The notes under the pieces: generated by a model | Told to the model about the DNA's origin: nothing | What the model saw: only the letters and a program-made list of their open reading frames with translations | Databases searched by the model: none | Shown here: piece by piece, positions 38,111-48,122 of the stretch | Layout of the letters: every line of letters starts with the position of its first letter | Numbering within the stretch: position 1 is the first letter of the stretch | Made by a program: the position numbers and the translations under genes | Source: Prevotella veroralis DSM 19559 = JCM 6290 | GTDB taxonomy: Bacteria; Bacteroidota; Bacteroidia; Bacteroidales; Bacteroidaceae | Direction of reading: 5' to 3' | Length of the DNA stretch: 64,000 nt | Assembly (NCBI RefSeq): GCF_000377625.1 | Contig: NZ_KB898336.1 | Coordinates: 1 to 64,000, forward strand

Positions 38111-38332
38111 GTAGGGACAGACGCCCTCGGCTGGAAATCCCACCCAGCCTCCCCCAAGGGGAGGAGTGCCTCACGGAGGATTGTATGAATAGATCTTCCC
38201 TTATCTATATAGTACTACAAAGTAGGGAAGGACGCCCTCGACTGGAAACCCCACCCAGCCTCCCCCAAGGGGAGGAGTACCTCACGGAGGATTGTATGAA
38301 TAGCTCTCCCCTTATCTATATAGTACTACAAA
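38111..38332 (+). repeat. 111-bp direct tandem duplication
   Basis: Two copies, starting at 38111 and 38222, and the beginning of a third at 38333 are spaced by exactly 111 bases. Each copy is composed of a half family A arm (GTAGGGACAGACGCCCTCG), a family B hairpin (CCTCCCCCAAGGGGAGGAG) and an AT-rich tail. The frame that stays open across it (111 is 37 codons) is translated repeat. Confidence 0.88.
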
Positions 38333-38471
38333 GTAGGGACAGACGCCCTCGTCTGTCCGCTTGTAAATCCCTAAATAACATCCCATTAGGCTACATCCCC
38401 TCCTTTGGATGGGCTTAGGGAGGCTTTTATTGGCAGTATTTTTGCGGACAGACGAGGGCGTCTGTCCCTAC
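38333..38471. repeat. family A element, long form
   Basis: Perfect 28-base terminal inverted repeats (38333-38360 and 38444-38471). The interior shares CTTGTAAATCCCTAAATAAC and a GC-rich hairpin with the element at 43730-43869. Confidence 0.9.
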
Positions 38472-38589
38472 TTGATAGTACTATATTCTATTGAACAAAT
38501 AACCAGTTTACTCGTCAACCTGTCCACTCGTCAACTCTACCTAATCATAATTTTGAATTGTGAATTATGAATTTTGAATTATTAAAGGG
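38472..38589. other. AT-rich spacer after the long family A element
   Basis: It carries repeated ACTCGTCAAC motifs (38500-38535) and the ATTTTGAATTGTGAATTATG motif, both also found near 17400. No gene. Confidence 0.6.
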
Positions 38590-40047
38590 CTAATTCTTCT
38601 TCCAAAAAGCAGGTGTGAAGAGGACGAGAACAGTGAATAACTCCAGTCGACCAACAAGCATTAAGAACGAACAAATCCACTTTGCTAAGTCGGGAAGTTG
38701 CGCCCATGACATCGTAGGACCAATCTCCATGCCTAACGTCGGACCGACATTTCCAAGACTACTTAACGTGATGGTGATAGCGTTAGTATTGTCAATTCCT
38801 AGGGCAATCATCGTGAATGCACAGAAAAGAGTTAGGATGAGATAGAGCCCAACAAAGCCTAGTAAGGTTACACGTTTCGATTGCGAGATATTGACACCAT
38901 CGATCTTCATGGGTAGAACAGCATTCGGATGGAGGATCTGACGGAACTCATTTCGAACTACTTTAAGCAACATCACACCTCGAATACTCTTCAGTCCGCC
39001 ACTCGTCGAACCTGAACATCCACCGAAGAACATACACGCTGCGAGTACAACCCACGTCACATGAGGCCACTTACCAGCGTCATCACTAAAGAGACCAGTC
39101 GTTGTGATGAATGAAACAACTTGGAAGATGGCACTGCGGAAAGCGTGTTCTATGTCGTAGTGATTACGCCAAACGAGTTCGAAAGTGATGAAGATTGCAA
39201 AGGAAAGAACCATGATAGTATAGAGACGGAACTCACTGTTCTTAAAGAGTTTCTTAATATCCATCCCTATAACTGATGCATATAATAAGGTGAAGTTTAC
39301 GCCTGAAAGGAAGCAAAACAATGCACATACATATTCCTCCGCAGGCGAGTGGAAGGTCATAATTGAGCCACTCTCCGTAGCGAAGCCACCTGTTGCTGTA
39401 CTCGTCATAGAATAGTTGAAGGCATCGAACCAGCCCATTCCACAAACCTTATAACTAAGGATGCAGGCGGTAGTTAACACTAAATAGACTATCCAAAGCC
39501 ACTTAGCACTGGTGCTGATACGCGGATGTAACTTACTCTTAATAGGTCCTGTTGCCTCTGCAGCAAACACCTTTACCGACCCACCCACTAGAGAAGGAAG
39601 GATGGCAATAGTAAAGAACACGATACCTAAACCACCTATCCATTGGGTCAACGAACGCCAGAAGAGTAAGCCTTTCGGTAGTTTCTCGGGGAAGTCGAGG
39701 ATGGTTGCTCCCGTAGTTGTGAAGCCTGACATAGCTTCAAAGAAAGCATCAGTAAAACTCGGAATATAGCCACTGATCATGGAAGGAAGTGTGCCATAGA
39801 GGGTGAAAAGTATCCACGATATGGTCACAACAAAGTAAGCATCACGACGTCCTAATAGGTTATCTGCATTGCGTCCAAGGATTCGGAAGATGAATCCAGA
39901 GCCTACTGTGATTAAGATACTCCACACAAATGGTAGTATATCATCGCCCTGATACCATATAGAAACAAAGAGGCAACACAGCAACAACACTCCCTCTATC
40001 CACAAGAGAGAGCCCAGAATCTTGGATATAAGTTTCAGATTCAACAT
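38590..40047 (-). CDS. trkH: Trk/Ktr potassium uptake transporter, TrkH subunit
   Basis: Channel-like inner-membrane subunit of K+ uptake. The 485 residues carry four pore-type selectivity segments, e.g. MSGFTTTGATIL, SMTSTATGGFATESG, VSFITTTGLFSDD and LSSLGNVGPTLG, between membrane helix pairs, as in TrkH. The ATG at 40047 lies just after the trkA stop (TGA 40050-40052); a GTG at 40053 overlaps that stop and is a less likely start. Cotranscribed with trkA, its NAD(H)-binding gate. Confidence 0.93.
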   Translation of the reverse strand: MLNLKLISKILGSLLWIEGVLLLCCLFVSIWYQGDDILPFVWSILITVGSGFIFRILGRNADNLLGRRDAYFVVTISWILFTLYGTLPSMISGYIPSFTDAFFEAMSGFTTTGATILDFPEKLPKGLLFWRSLTQWIGGLGIVFFTIAILPSLVGGSVKVFAAEATGPIKSKLHPRISTSAKWLWIVYLVLTTACILSYKVCGMGWFDAFNYSMTSTATGGFATESGSIMTFHSPAEEYVCALFCFLSGVNFTLLYASVIGMDIKKLFKNSEFRLYTIMVLSFAIFITFELVWRNHYDIEHAFRSAIFQVVSFITTTGLFSDDAGKWPHVTWVVLAACMFFGGCSGSTSGGLKSIRGVMLLKVVRNEFRQILHPNAVLPMKIDGVNISQSKRVTLLGFVGLYLILTLFCAFTMIALGIDNTNAITITLSSLGNVGPTLGMEIGPTMSWAQLPDLAKWICSFLMLVGRLELFTVLVLFTPAFWKKN

Positions 40048-40049
40048 AA

Positions 40050-41390
40050 TCACATAAATAGTTTCTCTACCTTCTTCATATCTACATTGTAACAGAAGAC
40101 CACTACTGAGTCACCAGCCTCAATCTGCGTGTTACCCGAAACGAGCATTCCTTCTCCATTCCTAACCAATCCGCCGATGGTAACTCCACGTGGTAAATTG
40201 AGTTCGCGGACTACTTTTCGTGTGATCTTAGCGTCTGGGCTGGGTACAAACTCAGCCACATCGGCATTGACGGACATAAGGAATCGGATGTTCTCAACGT
40301 TTGCATCCAACATCATCTGGTATATATGACTGGCAGCAACAGCCTTTTTATTGATGATAGTACCAATATCTAGGCTTTCAGCAGTGCCCACATAATCAAA
40401 GTTCTCGACGGCAGCTACAGTCTTGCGAACGCCCATTCGCTTTGCAGTTAGACAAGCAAGAATATTCGTTTCAGCGTTCGATGTCAATGAAACAAAGGCT
40501 TGTGTATTACGGATACCCTCCTCTTGCAGCAATCCAATATCACGTCCGTCACCATTGATAACAAGCGTGTCTTCGTCCAAGATATTGTTTAACTCTTCGC
40601 AACGCGTTGGGTCTTGCTCTATGATCTTGGCGTGCATATACTCTGGCAACATCCTCACTGCACGTGCAGCCGTCTTACCTCCTCCCATGAAGATAACGTT
40701 TTGCACGTCAACATAATGCTCCTTTCCCACTATCTTGCGCACGTATGGTATATATTGCTTAGTGGTCATGAAGTAAGCAAGGTCATATAATTGTAAGGTA
40801 TCATTACCACCTGGTATAATCGTCTCATCGTTGTGCTTGATAGCAACTACATGGTAAGGATCATTCGGACCACTAATCTCTTTCAATGGACGATCAAGTA
40901 TTTCACAACTCTCCCGCAGCTTAATACCTAACATGACCAACGCTCCATCATGCACATCCCAACGCTGACGTACCCATGACATCTTCAATCCATTGATGAT
41001 GTCTTTAGCGGCTAAAAGCTCTGGATAAATTATGCTGCTTACTCCCATTTGATGGAAGAGTTCTTGATTAGAAGGCTCTACATACTCTGGATTATCTACA
41101 CGAGCAACGGTCTTCTTAGCCCCTAATTGGTGTGCAAGAACGCATGCCGCAATATTCTTCGACTCGTCTGGCGTAACCGCAATAAACAAGTCGGCATCTT
41201 CAGCCCCAGCCTCTTTAAGATTCTTGATACTGGTTGCTGCGCCTTCCATCGTTAGTAAGTCAGCCTCGTTACTAATCTTCTCTAGGTTCTCCGAGCACTC
41301 ATCCATGAGCACAATGTCTTGCTTGTTACGTGAGAGGAGTCTAGCTAGATAAGAGCCAATAGTATATGCTCCTGATATGATAATCTTCAT
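40050..41390 (-). CDS. trkA: Trk potassium transporter regulatory subunit TrkA
   Basis: Cytoplasmic gating subunit that binds NAD(H) or ATP. The 446 residues consist of two RCK halves: an N-terminal Rossmann fold (ISGAYTIGSYLARLL, 1-130), a TrkA-C domain (about 140-220), a second Rossmann fold (VIFMGGGKTAARAVRML, from about 231) and a second TrkA-C domain (about 370-446). The first glycine loop reads GAYTIG. It starts 69 bases after the dxs stop and could share its transcript. Confidence 0.93.
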   Translation of the reverse strand: MKIIISGAYTIGSYLARLLSRNKQDIVLMDECSENLEKISNEADLLTMEGAATSIKNLKEAGAEDADLFIAVTPDESKNIAACVLAHQLGAKKTVARVDNPEYVEPSNQELFHQMGVSSIIYPELLAAKDIINGLKMSWVRQRWDVHDGALVMLGIKLRESCEILDRPLKEISGPNDPYHVVAIKHNDETIIPGGNDTLQLYDLAYFMTTKQYIPYVRKIVGKEHYVDVQNVIFMGGGKTAARAVRMLPEYMHAKIIEQDPTRCEELNNILDEDTLVINGDGRDIGLLQEEGIRNTQAFVSLTSNAETNILACLTAKRMGVRKTVAAVENFDYVGTAESLDIGTIINKKAVAASHIYQMMLDANVENIRFLMSVNADVAEFVPSPDAKITRKVVRELNLPRGVTIGGLVRNGEGMLVSGNTQIEAGDSVVVFCYNVDMKKVEKLFM

Positions 41391-41459
41391 GTTTTATGCT
41401 TTAACTTGTCTGTCTTTGTAAGTCTTTTAACCACCTTCTCTTATACAGATAAGGGTTCA

Positions 41460-43382
41460 CTATGACTCAACTGAGGTCAGTTGTTTCTTTATTCCATCAA
41501 TATCTATACCGCAGAGAGCACGCAACTGTTCAACTGTTCCCTGCTCTACAAAGTGGTCGGGCATACCCATTCGGGTTATGTGAGGTGTATGTCCATGATC
41601 GCTCATCCATTCTGTTACAGCAGTACCTAAGCCTCCGTCACGCACCCCATCTTCGATAGTTATAATGCGAGAAAAGCGTTCGGCAACTTCCTGAAGAATG
41701 GTCTCATCCAATGGTTTCAAGAATCTCATATCATAATGGGCAATACTAGGACAATGCTCTTGAGTCGATGGTGAGTTGGCTGACTCGATGATGTTTATAG
41801 CCTTTTCTACGTCATTTCCAATCGGACCAATGCTCAACACGGCTACATCCCAACCATCGTGCAGACGCCTACCCGTACCTACTTTTATTTCAGTCAACGG
41901 ACATTCCCAATCCGTAAGCACACCTTTTCCTCGTGGATAACGTATCACAAAAGAGCCTTTACCAGGTAGTTGGGCTGTGTACATCAGCCTTCTTAACTCG
42001 TGTTCGTCCATCGGTGAAGAGATAGTTAGGTTGGGGATAGGGCGCAAGAAAGCCATATCAAAGGCTCCATGATGCGTCGCACCATCCTCACCCACTAGTC
42101 CGGCTCTATCCAAACAGAGCACAACTGGCAGATTGAGGATTGCCATATCGTGGATAATACTATCGTAAGCTCGTTGAGAGAAAGCACTATAAATATTGCA
42201 AAAAGGTTGTAACCCATCCTTCGCCATACCAGCTGAGAAGGTTACAGCATGCGCCTCGGCAATACCTACATCGAATGTTCTTTCGGGCATATCCTTCATC
42301 ATGATGTTCATCGAACAACCTGTTGGCATAGCTGGTGTAACGCCTACGATACGTGGATTCTTGCGTGCTAACTCTAAGAGAGTATTACCGAATACGTCTT
42401 GAAACTTAGGTGGTTCGTTATGCGATTCATGTATGATTCGCTTGCCAGTCTTTGGGTCGAACTTACCCGGAGCATGCCATACTACGGCACTCTTCTCGGC
42501 TGGTTCGTATCCTTTACCCTTCTTCGTATGTAAGTGAAGGAGCTTAGGTCCCTTCATATCCTTCAATTGTCTTAGGATGCGAACAAGCTCTCCTACATCA
42601 TTACCATCAAATGGTCCGAAGTACCGAATATTCATCCCTTCGAATATATTCTGTTGATGTGCAAGAGCCGATTTAAGGGCATTGTTCAATCGAAGTAAGC
42701 CTTTTCTCCGATCCTCATTCAATAGTCCTTTGGCGTGTAACCACTGTGACGCTTTGAAGCGAAGACGGTTATAAGTCTCGTTGGTATCTAGGTTTAATAG
42801 GTATTGCTCCATACCTCCTACAGCCCTATCAATCGACATGTCGTTATCGTTGAGGATAATCAATAGGTCATTAGGTTGGCTCGAAACATTATTCAAACCC
42901 TCGTAGGCTAGACCGCCACTCATCGCTCCGTCACCTATAATGGCTACAACATGTCGATGCTGCTTAGTCAGTTTCGATGCTACCGCCATACCCAAAGCTG
43001 CAGATATAGAGTTGGATGCGTGCCCACAAGTGAATGTATCATATTCACTCTCATAAGGCGACGGGAAAGGCATTAACCCACCTAATTTACGGTTATTGCA
43101 GAAGTCTTCACGCCTGCCAGTCAGTATCTTATGCCCGTATGCCTGATGCCCAACGTCCCAAACTATGCGGTCTTCTGGAGTATTAAAGACATAGTGACAA
43201 GCCACAGTTATCTCTGTTGCACCAAGGCTCGAAGCCAAGTGTCCAGGGTTAACAGCTACTTCTTCTATGATGTCTTCACGCAGTTGTTGACATAACTTAG
43301 GCAACTGCTCTAAGCTAAGTTTACGTAAGTCTGTGGGTGACTGTATCGTCTTTAAAAGGTCGAATCTATTATCGTTTAACAT
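41460..43382 (-). CDS. dxs: 1-deoxy-D-xylulose-5-phosphate synthase
   Basis: Thiamine-diphosphate enzyme joining pyruvate and glyceraldehyde 3-phosphate, the first step of the MEP isoprenoid pathway. The 640 residues have [17 protein letters not shown], the ThDP motif [16 protein letters not shown] ... NDNDMSI, and in the pyrimidine domain [17 protein letters not shown] and [15 protein letters not shown]. The length is typical. The ATG at 43382 ([10 protein letters not shown]) is preferred; a longer frame begins with a TTG that lies within the promoter. Confidence 0.96.
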   Translation of the reverse strand: MLNDNRFDLLKTIQSPTDLRKLSLEQLPKLCQQLREDIIEEVAVNPGHLASSLGATEITVACHYVFNTPEDRIVWDVGHQAYGHKILTGRREDFCNNRKLGGLMPFPSPYESEYDTFTCGHASNSISAALGMAVASKLTKQHRHVVAIIGDGAMSGGLAYEGLNNVSSQPNDLLIILNDNDMSIDRAVGGMEQYLLNLDTNETYNRLRFKASQWLHAKGLLNEDRRKGLLRLNNALKSALAHQQNIFEGMNIRYFGPFDGNDVGELVRILRQLKDMKGPKLLHLHTKKGKGYEPAEKSAVVWHAPGKFDPKTGKRIIHESHNEPPKFQDVFGNTLLELARKNPRIVGVTPAMPTGCSMNIMMKDMPERTFDVGIAEAHAVTFSAGMAKDGLQPFCNIYSAFSQRAYDSIIHDMAILNLPVVLCLDRAGLVGEDGATHHGAFDMAFLRPIPNLTISSPMDEHELRRLMYTAQLPGKGSFVIRYPRGKGVLTDWECPLTEIKVGTGRRLHDGWDVAVLSIGPIGNDVEKAINIIESANSPSTQEHCPSIAHYDMRFLKPLDETILQEVAERFSRIITIEDGVRDGGLGTAVTEWMSDHGHTPHITRMGMPDHFVEQGTVEQLRALCGIDIDGIKKQLTSVES

Positions 43383-43406
43383 TATATAATAATGTGAATA
43401 GCGTTG

Positions 43407-43414
43407 CAAAGATA
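43407..43414 (-). promoter_or_regulatory. TAnnTTTG promoter of dxs
   Basis: TATCTTTG on the minus strand, 24 bases before the ATG at 43382. Confidence 0.7.
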
Positions 43415-44010
43415 CGCTAAATAGCCTGAAAAGCCAAATAAATTAGATGTAAACTAGTGGTTGGCTGAAACTATAAGAGGATTAATTTACACGTCATTAG
43501 ACCCATGTTTAAGTTGTTAAAAACACTATTTCCCCTCTTTTCATTCGATGAGAAGCTGAGAGCGAAACTTCATCTTCATTTGAAGAGGGCGTTTCTTCGA
43601 TGTGAAGAAACGCCCTCTTTGTATTAAGAATGCCTTTTCCTAACCGGCTCCCGTTAGGCACTCCTCCCCTTCGGGGAGGCTGGGTGGGAGTATTCCGTTC
43701 GGAGAGGAGTTGGAAGGTGAGGCTATAAAGTAGGGACAGACGCCCTCGTCTGTCCGCTTGTAAATCCCTAAATAACATCCCGTTAGGTTACATCCTCTCC
43801 TTTTGGGGGGCTTGGGGTAGGTCTTATCTGGCTGTGCTATAGCGGACAGACGAGGGCGTCTGTCCCTACAGGTTGGCATGTTCTTTAAATAAAGGAACGC
43901 TTTCTTCCATTCAAAGAGGGCGTTTCCTTGCAATGAAGAGGGCGTCTCCTTGATTCAAAGAGGGCGTCTCTTTATTTTGAGAAGAATATTGGGCAAACCG
44001 TGATAACGTA
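43415..44010. repeat. gene-free, repeat-dense stretch
   Basis: In order: family C hairpin units (43575-43630, GAAGAGGGCGTTTCTTCG and its inverse); a family B hairpin on the minus strand (about 43650-43690); a long family A element (43730-43869) with perfect 28-base ends; and three or four further family C units (43890-43980, AAAGAGGGCGTCTC). Minus-strand frames across it are repeat sequence. No gene is supported. Confidence 0.85.
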
Positions 44011-45393
44011 CTAACGACTTAATGTACTAACCGTTTTCGCTTTTCCACGAAGGTGCATAAAGAGATAGAACAAGAACATGATTCCACGGAAAGAAAGTTC
44101 AACAGCCATAGCAAACCATACGCCTTTCAATCCGTATTCACTGGCTAACGCATAGGCAAGAGTCAATCGGACGAGCCACATACAACCCAAGTTTATGAAG
44201 GAAGGTTTCAATGTATCGCCTGCTCCTACGCACACGCTATAGGCGACGATGGCTGCTGCAAAGAAGGGTTCGGCGAACGCTTCAATCCGAAGAACGGATG
44301 TTCCCAGAGCTTGTATATCGGCAACTGGCGATAATAAACTTATCATTTCGGGAGCGAAAATATACATGATTACACCCATGAATGCCATCACTAGCATTCC
44401 TAAGAATATGGTCATCCATGCGAAACTACGATGCAAATCACGCCTGCCCGCCCCTACGCTCTGTCCAACGAGAGTGGTTGCAGCCTCACTAATACCATAG
44501 CCTGGCATATAACAAAGACTTTCGGCTGTGATTGCAAACGAATGGGCAGCTATCGAGACATTACCCAATGGAGCGACAATCATCGTTGATACGAGTTGAG
44601 CACCATTCATCAAGAGATATTGCAAAGCCATAGGACTACCTATCTTCACCGCATTCCAAATGTATTGCCAACGCCACACAAAGCGTTCAACATCCAACTT
44701 CCACGCTAGGATTGGACTACGGAATATGGCGTAATAAGCCAATGGTAATGCAACAGCAATGAATGCCAAGAGGCTTCCGAAGGCTGCTCCTGCAACGCCA
44801 GCACCCCATCCGGGCACTGTTACTTGTAGCCCTAGTAGGGTGATGTCGTGCGTTGGGAAGATGAAGAAGTAATTGAAGATTACATCCAAGACACACATCA
44901 GTATCGCCATTGAACTGGGGCGTCGCATATCGCCAGAAACCTTCAACATGGAGGCAGACATTACCTCCAGAAGGTGGAAAGGAATGATGAAAGAGAAGAT
45001 AAGAAAGTAAGTAGACGCATCGTGCTGAATATCCTTTCCGCCCCTTAACCATATAGGGAGATAGGGTGCAATGAGCACTGTAACAAGCAGAAAACATAAT
45101 GCAAAACAGAGTCCAAAGGCATATCCGTGACGCATTACAGAGCGTGCTTTTGAGAAGTCTTTAGCACCTATGAAGTGAGCTGCCTGTACAGAGAATCCCA
45201 TTGTAACAGCACCTATTAAAGAGAAGAAGAGCCATGTTGCGGGCTCTACAAGACCGATTGCCGCTGCTGGTTCTGCACCCAATGAGCCAACCATTCCAGC
45301 GTCAATATAGAACATCAGGACGGTTGTTATCTGTGCAAGAATCGACGGAATACTTAACTGAATGATAAGATTAAACTTCTCACTCGTCGTCAT
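44011..45393 (-). CDS. MATE-family multidrug efflux transporter
   Basis: Inner-membrane exporter driven by Na+ or H+. The 460 residues show the two-half MATE pattern: QLSIPSILAQITTVLMFYIDAGMVGSLG at the start, the mid-region LQYLLMNGAQLVSTMIVAPLG opening the second half, and GISEAATTLVGQSVGAG. About 12 hydrophobic segments are visible. The ATG at 45393 is preceded by GGAGAAGAG; the longer frame would begin with TTG at 45459 and add a non-conserved 22 residues. The substrate is unknown. Confidence 0.9.
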   Translation of the reverse strand: MTTSEKFNLIIQLSIPSILAQITTVLMFYIDAGMVGSLGAEPAAAIGLVEPATWLFFSLIGAVTMGFSVQAAHFIGAKDFSKARSVMRHGYAFGLCFALCFLLVTVLIAPYLPIWLRGGKDIQHDASTYFLIFSFIIPFHLLEVMSASMLKVSGDMRRPSSMAILMCVLDVIFNYFFIFPTHDITLLGLQVTVPGWGAGVAGAAFGSLLAFIAVALPLAYYAIFRSPILAWKLDVERFVWRWQYIWNAVKIGSPMALQYLLMNGAQLVSTMIVAPLGNVSIAAHSFAITAESLCYMPGYGISEAATTLVGQSVGAGRRDLHRSFAWMTIFLGMLVMAFMGVIMYIFAPEMISLLSPVADIQALGTSVLRIEAFAEPFFAAAIVAYSVCVGAGDTLKPSFINLGCMWLVRLTLAYALASEYGLKGVWFAMAVELSFRGIMFLFYLFMHLRGKAKTVSTLSR

Positions 45394-45498
45394 CTCTTCT
45401 CCTTCTCGAATCTTTGAAAGGAGTGCATCGGCTATGTTTTTACTAAAGGAGATACGCAATGGGATACGAATTAATCAATAATTTGAAGTAAAAAAACA

Positions 45499-45570
45499 TA
45501 GGGACATGCGCCTCATAAGCCCCTTTATCACACATGAAAAGAAGTTCTTATGATGACGTGTGTCCCTACT
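45499..45570. repeat. degenerate family A-like palindrome
   Basis: TAGGGACATGCGCCTCATAAG at the left is matched imperfectly by CTTATGATGACGTGTGTCCC at the right. The TAGGGACA/TGTCCCTA ends recall family A. Confidence 0.55.
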
Positions 45571-45625
45571 TACAAGTACAAGGTTCGGCTATTCAACCGA
45601 TAAAAAACAGTTAGTTGTCCTACTC

Positions 45626-46297
45626 TTATTTATCCTTTAGATTCTTCTCAACATGTGCGAAGTCTACTAATCGTACATCGAATATAAGCGTAGAATAGGC
45701 TGGAATCGTACCACCACCTGCCTTTACAGCACCATAACCCAACTGATAAGGGATGTAAATAACCCAATGGTCGCCTCTATGCATCTGCTGTAAGGCTGTA
45801 GCGAAACCGTCTACGACACCTCTTACTTCAAAGTGTGTTGGACGAGAGGTAAGCGCATTGAAGGTGTTAGACGACCATGATTTGTCGAAGATCAAACCAG
45901 CTGTATAGGTTGTTGATGGTATCAAACGTCCCATATAGTGAACCGATGCATAATCGGTGAGAAGAGGGCTTTTTGTCTCCGAACCAGATTCTAATACATG
46001 TACAATGATATGATTCTCTAGCTTATAGCTCAGCTGCGCATTACCAACAGCATGCTGCCCGGCTAAGGTGTAATTCTTGATAATCTTCCAAGAAGTATCA
46101 CCTCCCTTTATCTTCTGTTCAGTAGTTGTATAGAGCTTATTCCAATAGTTCTCGTTCGTAGTCTTCCAATTGGCAAACTCATCAACATCGTCTTTATCCT
46201 CGGAACAAGACACAATACTCATTGAAGTAAGCAGTAATCCGCCTAAGCAAAGCATACTTACAACATGGCGAAAGAATGTTTTTATCGTTTTAGTCAT
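45626..46297 (-). CDS. FKBP-type peptidyl-prolyl isomerase lipoprotein
   Basis: The 223 residues have a lipoprotein signal with lipobox SIVSC (Cys31). The FKBP domain covers about 110-218: YASVHYMGRLIPS, IFDKSW, GVVDGFATALQQMHRGDHWVIYIPYQLGYG and IPAYSTLIFDVRLVDF, which carry most of the active-site aromatic residues. It should be tethered to the periplasmic face of the inner or outer membrane and assist folding. A terminator separates it from glyS upstream, so it needs read-through or its own promoter, which I cannot identify. Confidence 0.88.
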   Translation of the reverse strand: MTKTIKTFFRHVVSMLCLGGLLLTSMSIVSCSEDKDDVDEFANWKTTNENYWNKLYTTTEQKIKGGDTSWKIIKNYTLAGQHAVGNAQLSYKLENHIIVHVLESGSETKSPLLTDYASVHYMGRLIPSTTYTAGLIFDKSWSSNTFNALTSRPTHFEVRGVVDGFATALQQMHRGDHWVIYIPYQLGYGAVKAGGGTIPAYSTLIFDVRLVDFAHVEKNLKDK

Positions 46298-46312
46298 AGC
46301 CTTTTTATATCA

Positions 46313-46381
46313 AAAAAGGTTAGTAGCACTTACTGAAACATCCATTGATAAGATGTTAAACAAGTAAGTTCTACTAACCTA
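46313..46381 (-). terminator. terminator of glyS
   Basis: AGGTTAGTAG-ACTTACT type arms (46363-46381 with 46315-46333, one mismatch) enclose a second stem AACATC...GATGTT. In the minus direction TTTTTTGATAT follows. Confidence 0.8.
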
Positions 46382-46388
46382 TCTCTTA

Positions 46389-47936
46389 TTAATCAATATC
46401 AATCTTCTTCAATAGAGAAGTGATTGAAACACGGTCTTCTATTATCTCACGGAGCTTCTCAACTGGTACACGTTCCTGCTTCATTGAGTCACGATAACGC
46501 AGAGTTACGGTGTTATCATTCAATGTATCACCATCGACAGTCACGCAGAATGGAGTACCAATAGCGTCTTGGCGACGATAACGCTTACCTATTGAGTCCT
46601 TCGCCTCCATGTGTGTATTGAAGTGGAACTTCAGTTGGTTAACAATCTCTTGAGCCTTCTCTGGAAGTCCATCTTTGTTTACCAATGGTAGAACAGCACA
46701 CTTAACTGGTGCTAAAGGCTCGGGGAGTTTCAATACAATACGGCTTGATCCGTTCTCCAATGGTTCCTCTGTATAACTGTGACACATCACTGATAAGAAC
46801 ATACGATCTACTCCGATAGATGTCTCAACATCGTAAGGAACATAGTTCTCATTGCGCTCTGGATCGAAATACTTTATCTGTCTTCCCGAGAACTTCTCGT
46901 GTTGTGAAAGGTCAAAGTTGGTACGTGAGTGGATACCTTCAACCTCCTTGAAGCCGAATGGCATACGGAATTCAATGTCAGTAGCCGCATTGGCATAGTG
47001 AGCTAACTTCTCGTGATCATGGAAACGATAGTTATCGTCGCCCATACCTAAAGCCTCATGCCATGCCAAACGGTGCTTCTTCCAATACTCAAACCACTTC
47101 ATCTCTGTTCCAGGTTGGCAGAAGAACTGCATCTCCATCTGCTCAAACTCACGCATACGGAACACGAATTGACGTGCTACGATCTCATTACGAAAGGCCT
47201 TACCTATCTGACAAATACCGAAAGGAAGCTTCATACGACCCGTCTTCTGGACGTTGAGGAAGTTTACAAAGATACCCTGTGCTGTCTCTGGACGTAGGTA
47301 GATTTTATTGGTTGCATCGGCTGATGCGCCCATTTCTGTTGAGAACATAAGGTTGAACTGACGCACATCTGTCCAGTTCTTTGTACCACTGATTGGATCA
47401 ACAATACCCTCATCAAGGATAATCTGCTTCAATGCTTCGAGGTCAGGACCTTGCATTGCTTCGGTGTAACGAGCATGCAATTCGTCACGTTTCTTTTGAT
47501 GTTCTAAGACGCGAGGATTGGTTTCGCGGAACTTAACTTCATCAAAGTCTGCACCGAACTTCTTCGCTGCCTTTGCTACTTCCTTATCAATCTTCTCTTC
47601 GTATTTAGCTATCTGATCCTCGATAAGGTTATCTGCACGATAACGCTTCTTAGAGTCTCGGTTATCAATCAAAGGGTCGTTGAAGGCATCAACGTGACCA
47701 CTTGCTTTCCATACAGTTGGGTGCATAAAGATAGAAGCATCAATACCAACAATATTGCTGTGAAGCAATACCATTGATTGCCACCAGTATTGTTTTATAT
47801 TGTTCTTAAGCTCAACACCATTCTGACCATAGTCATATACGGCTGCTAAACCATCATAGATATCACTACTGGGGAATACAAAACCATACTCTTTACAGTG
47901 ACTTACTATCTTCTTAAAAACGTCCTCTTGTGCCAT
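46389..47936 (-). CDS. glyS: glycyl-tRNA synthetase, alpha2 type
   Basis: Class II synthetase charging tRNA-Gly. The 515 residues begin with the family block EYGFVFPSSDIYDGLAAVYDYG. Motif 2 is in GICQIGKAFRNEIVARQFVFRMREFEQMEMQFF, and motif 3 near ETSIGVDRMFLSV. A C-terminal anticodon-binding domain follows (about 410-515, APVKCAVLPLVNKDG). This is the single-chain form shared with archaea, eukaryotes and Bacteroidota, not the alpha2beta2 enzyme of E. coli. Confidence 0.95.
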   Translation of the reverse strand: MAQEDVFKKIVSHCKEYGFVFPSSDIYDGLAAVYDYGQNGVELKNNIKQYWWQSMVLLHSNIVGIDASIFMHPTVWKASGHVDAFNDPLIDNRDSKKRYRADNLIEDQIAKYEEKIDKEVAKAAKKFGADFDEVKFRETNPRVLEHQKKRDELHARYTEAMQGPDLEALKQIILDEGIVDPISGTKNWTDVRQFNLMFSTEMGASADATNKIYLRPETAQGIFVNFLNVQKTGRMKLPFGICQIGKAFRNEIVARQFVFRMREFEQMEMQFFCQPGTEMKWFEYWKKHRLAWHEALGMGDDNYRFHDHEKLAHYANAATDIEFRMPFGFKEVEGIHSRTNFDLSQHEKFSGRQIKYFDPERNENYVPYDVETSIGVDRMFLSVMCHSYTEEPLENGSSRIVLKLPEPLAPVKCAVLPLVNKDGLPEKAQEIVNQLKFHFNTHMEAKDSIGKRYRRQDAIGTPFCVTVDGDTLNDNTVTLRYRDSMKQERVPVEKLREIIEDRVSITSLLKKIDID

Positions 47937-47967
47937 AATTATCTTTTTATTCCTTATAAATTTGTCG

Positions 47968-47975
47968 CAAAGTTA
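47968..47975 (-). promoter_or_regulatory. TAnnTTTG promoter of glyS
   Basis: TAACTTTG on the minus strand, 31 bases before the start codon. It is 88 bases from the divergent parC promoter. Confidence 0.7.
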
Positions 47976-48063
47976 CATCTTTTTAGTCGAATAAGTTCAT
48001 TAATAGCGTGAAACTTTATAAAATGAGAAAAGGCTCTGATTTGCTTATATTCAGTTTTTTTTG

Positions 48064-48071
48064 TACATTTG
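48064..48071 (+). promoter_or_regulatory. TAnnTTTG promoter of parC
   Basis: TACATTTG. It overlaps an in-frame TTG at 48069, which argues for the ATG at 48123. Confidence 0.7.
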
Positions 48072-48122
48072 CAGTCATCTGTAACTTATATAGCTAAGCT
48101 ACGACACAACAACAACGACAAT

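Noticed and set aside
38092..38418. A 108-codon frame across the 111-bp repeats
   Set aside because: It is translated repeat DNA; the same words occur at other sites in other frames.
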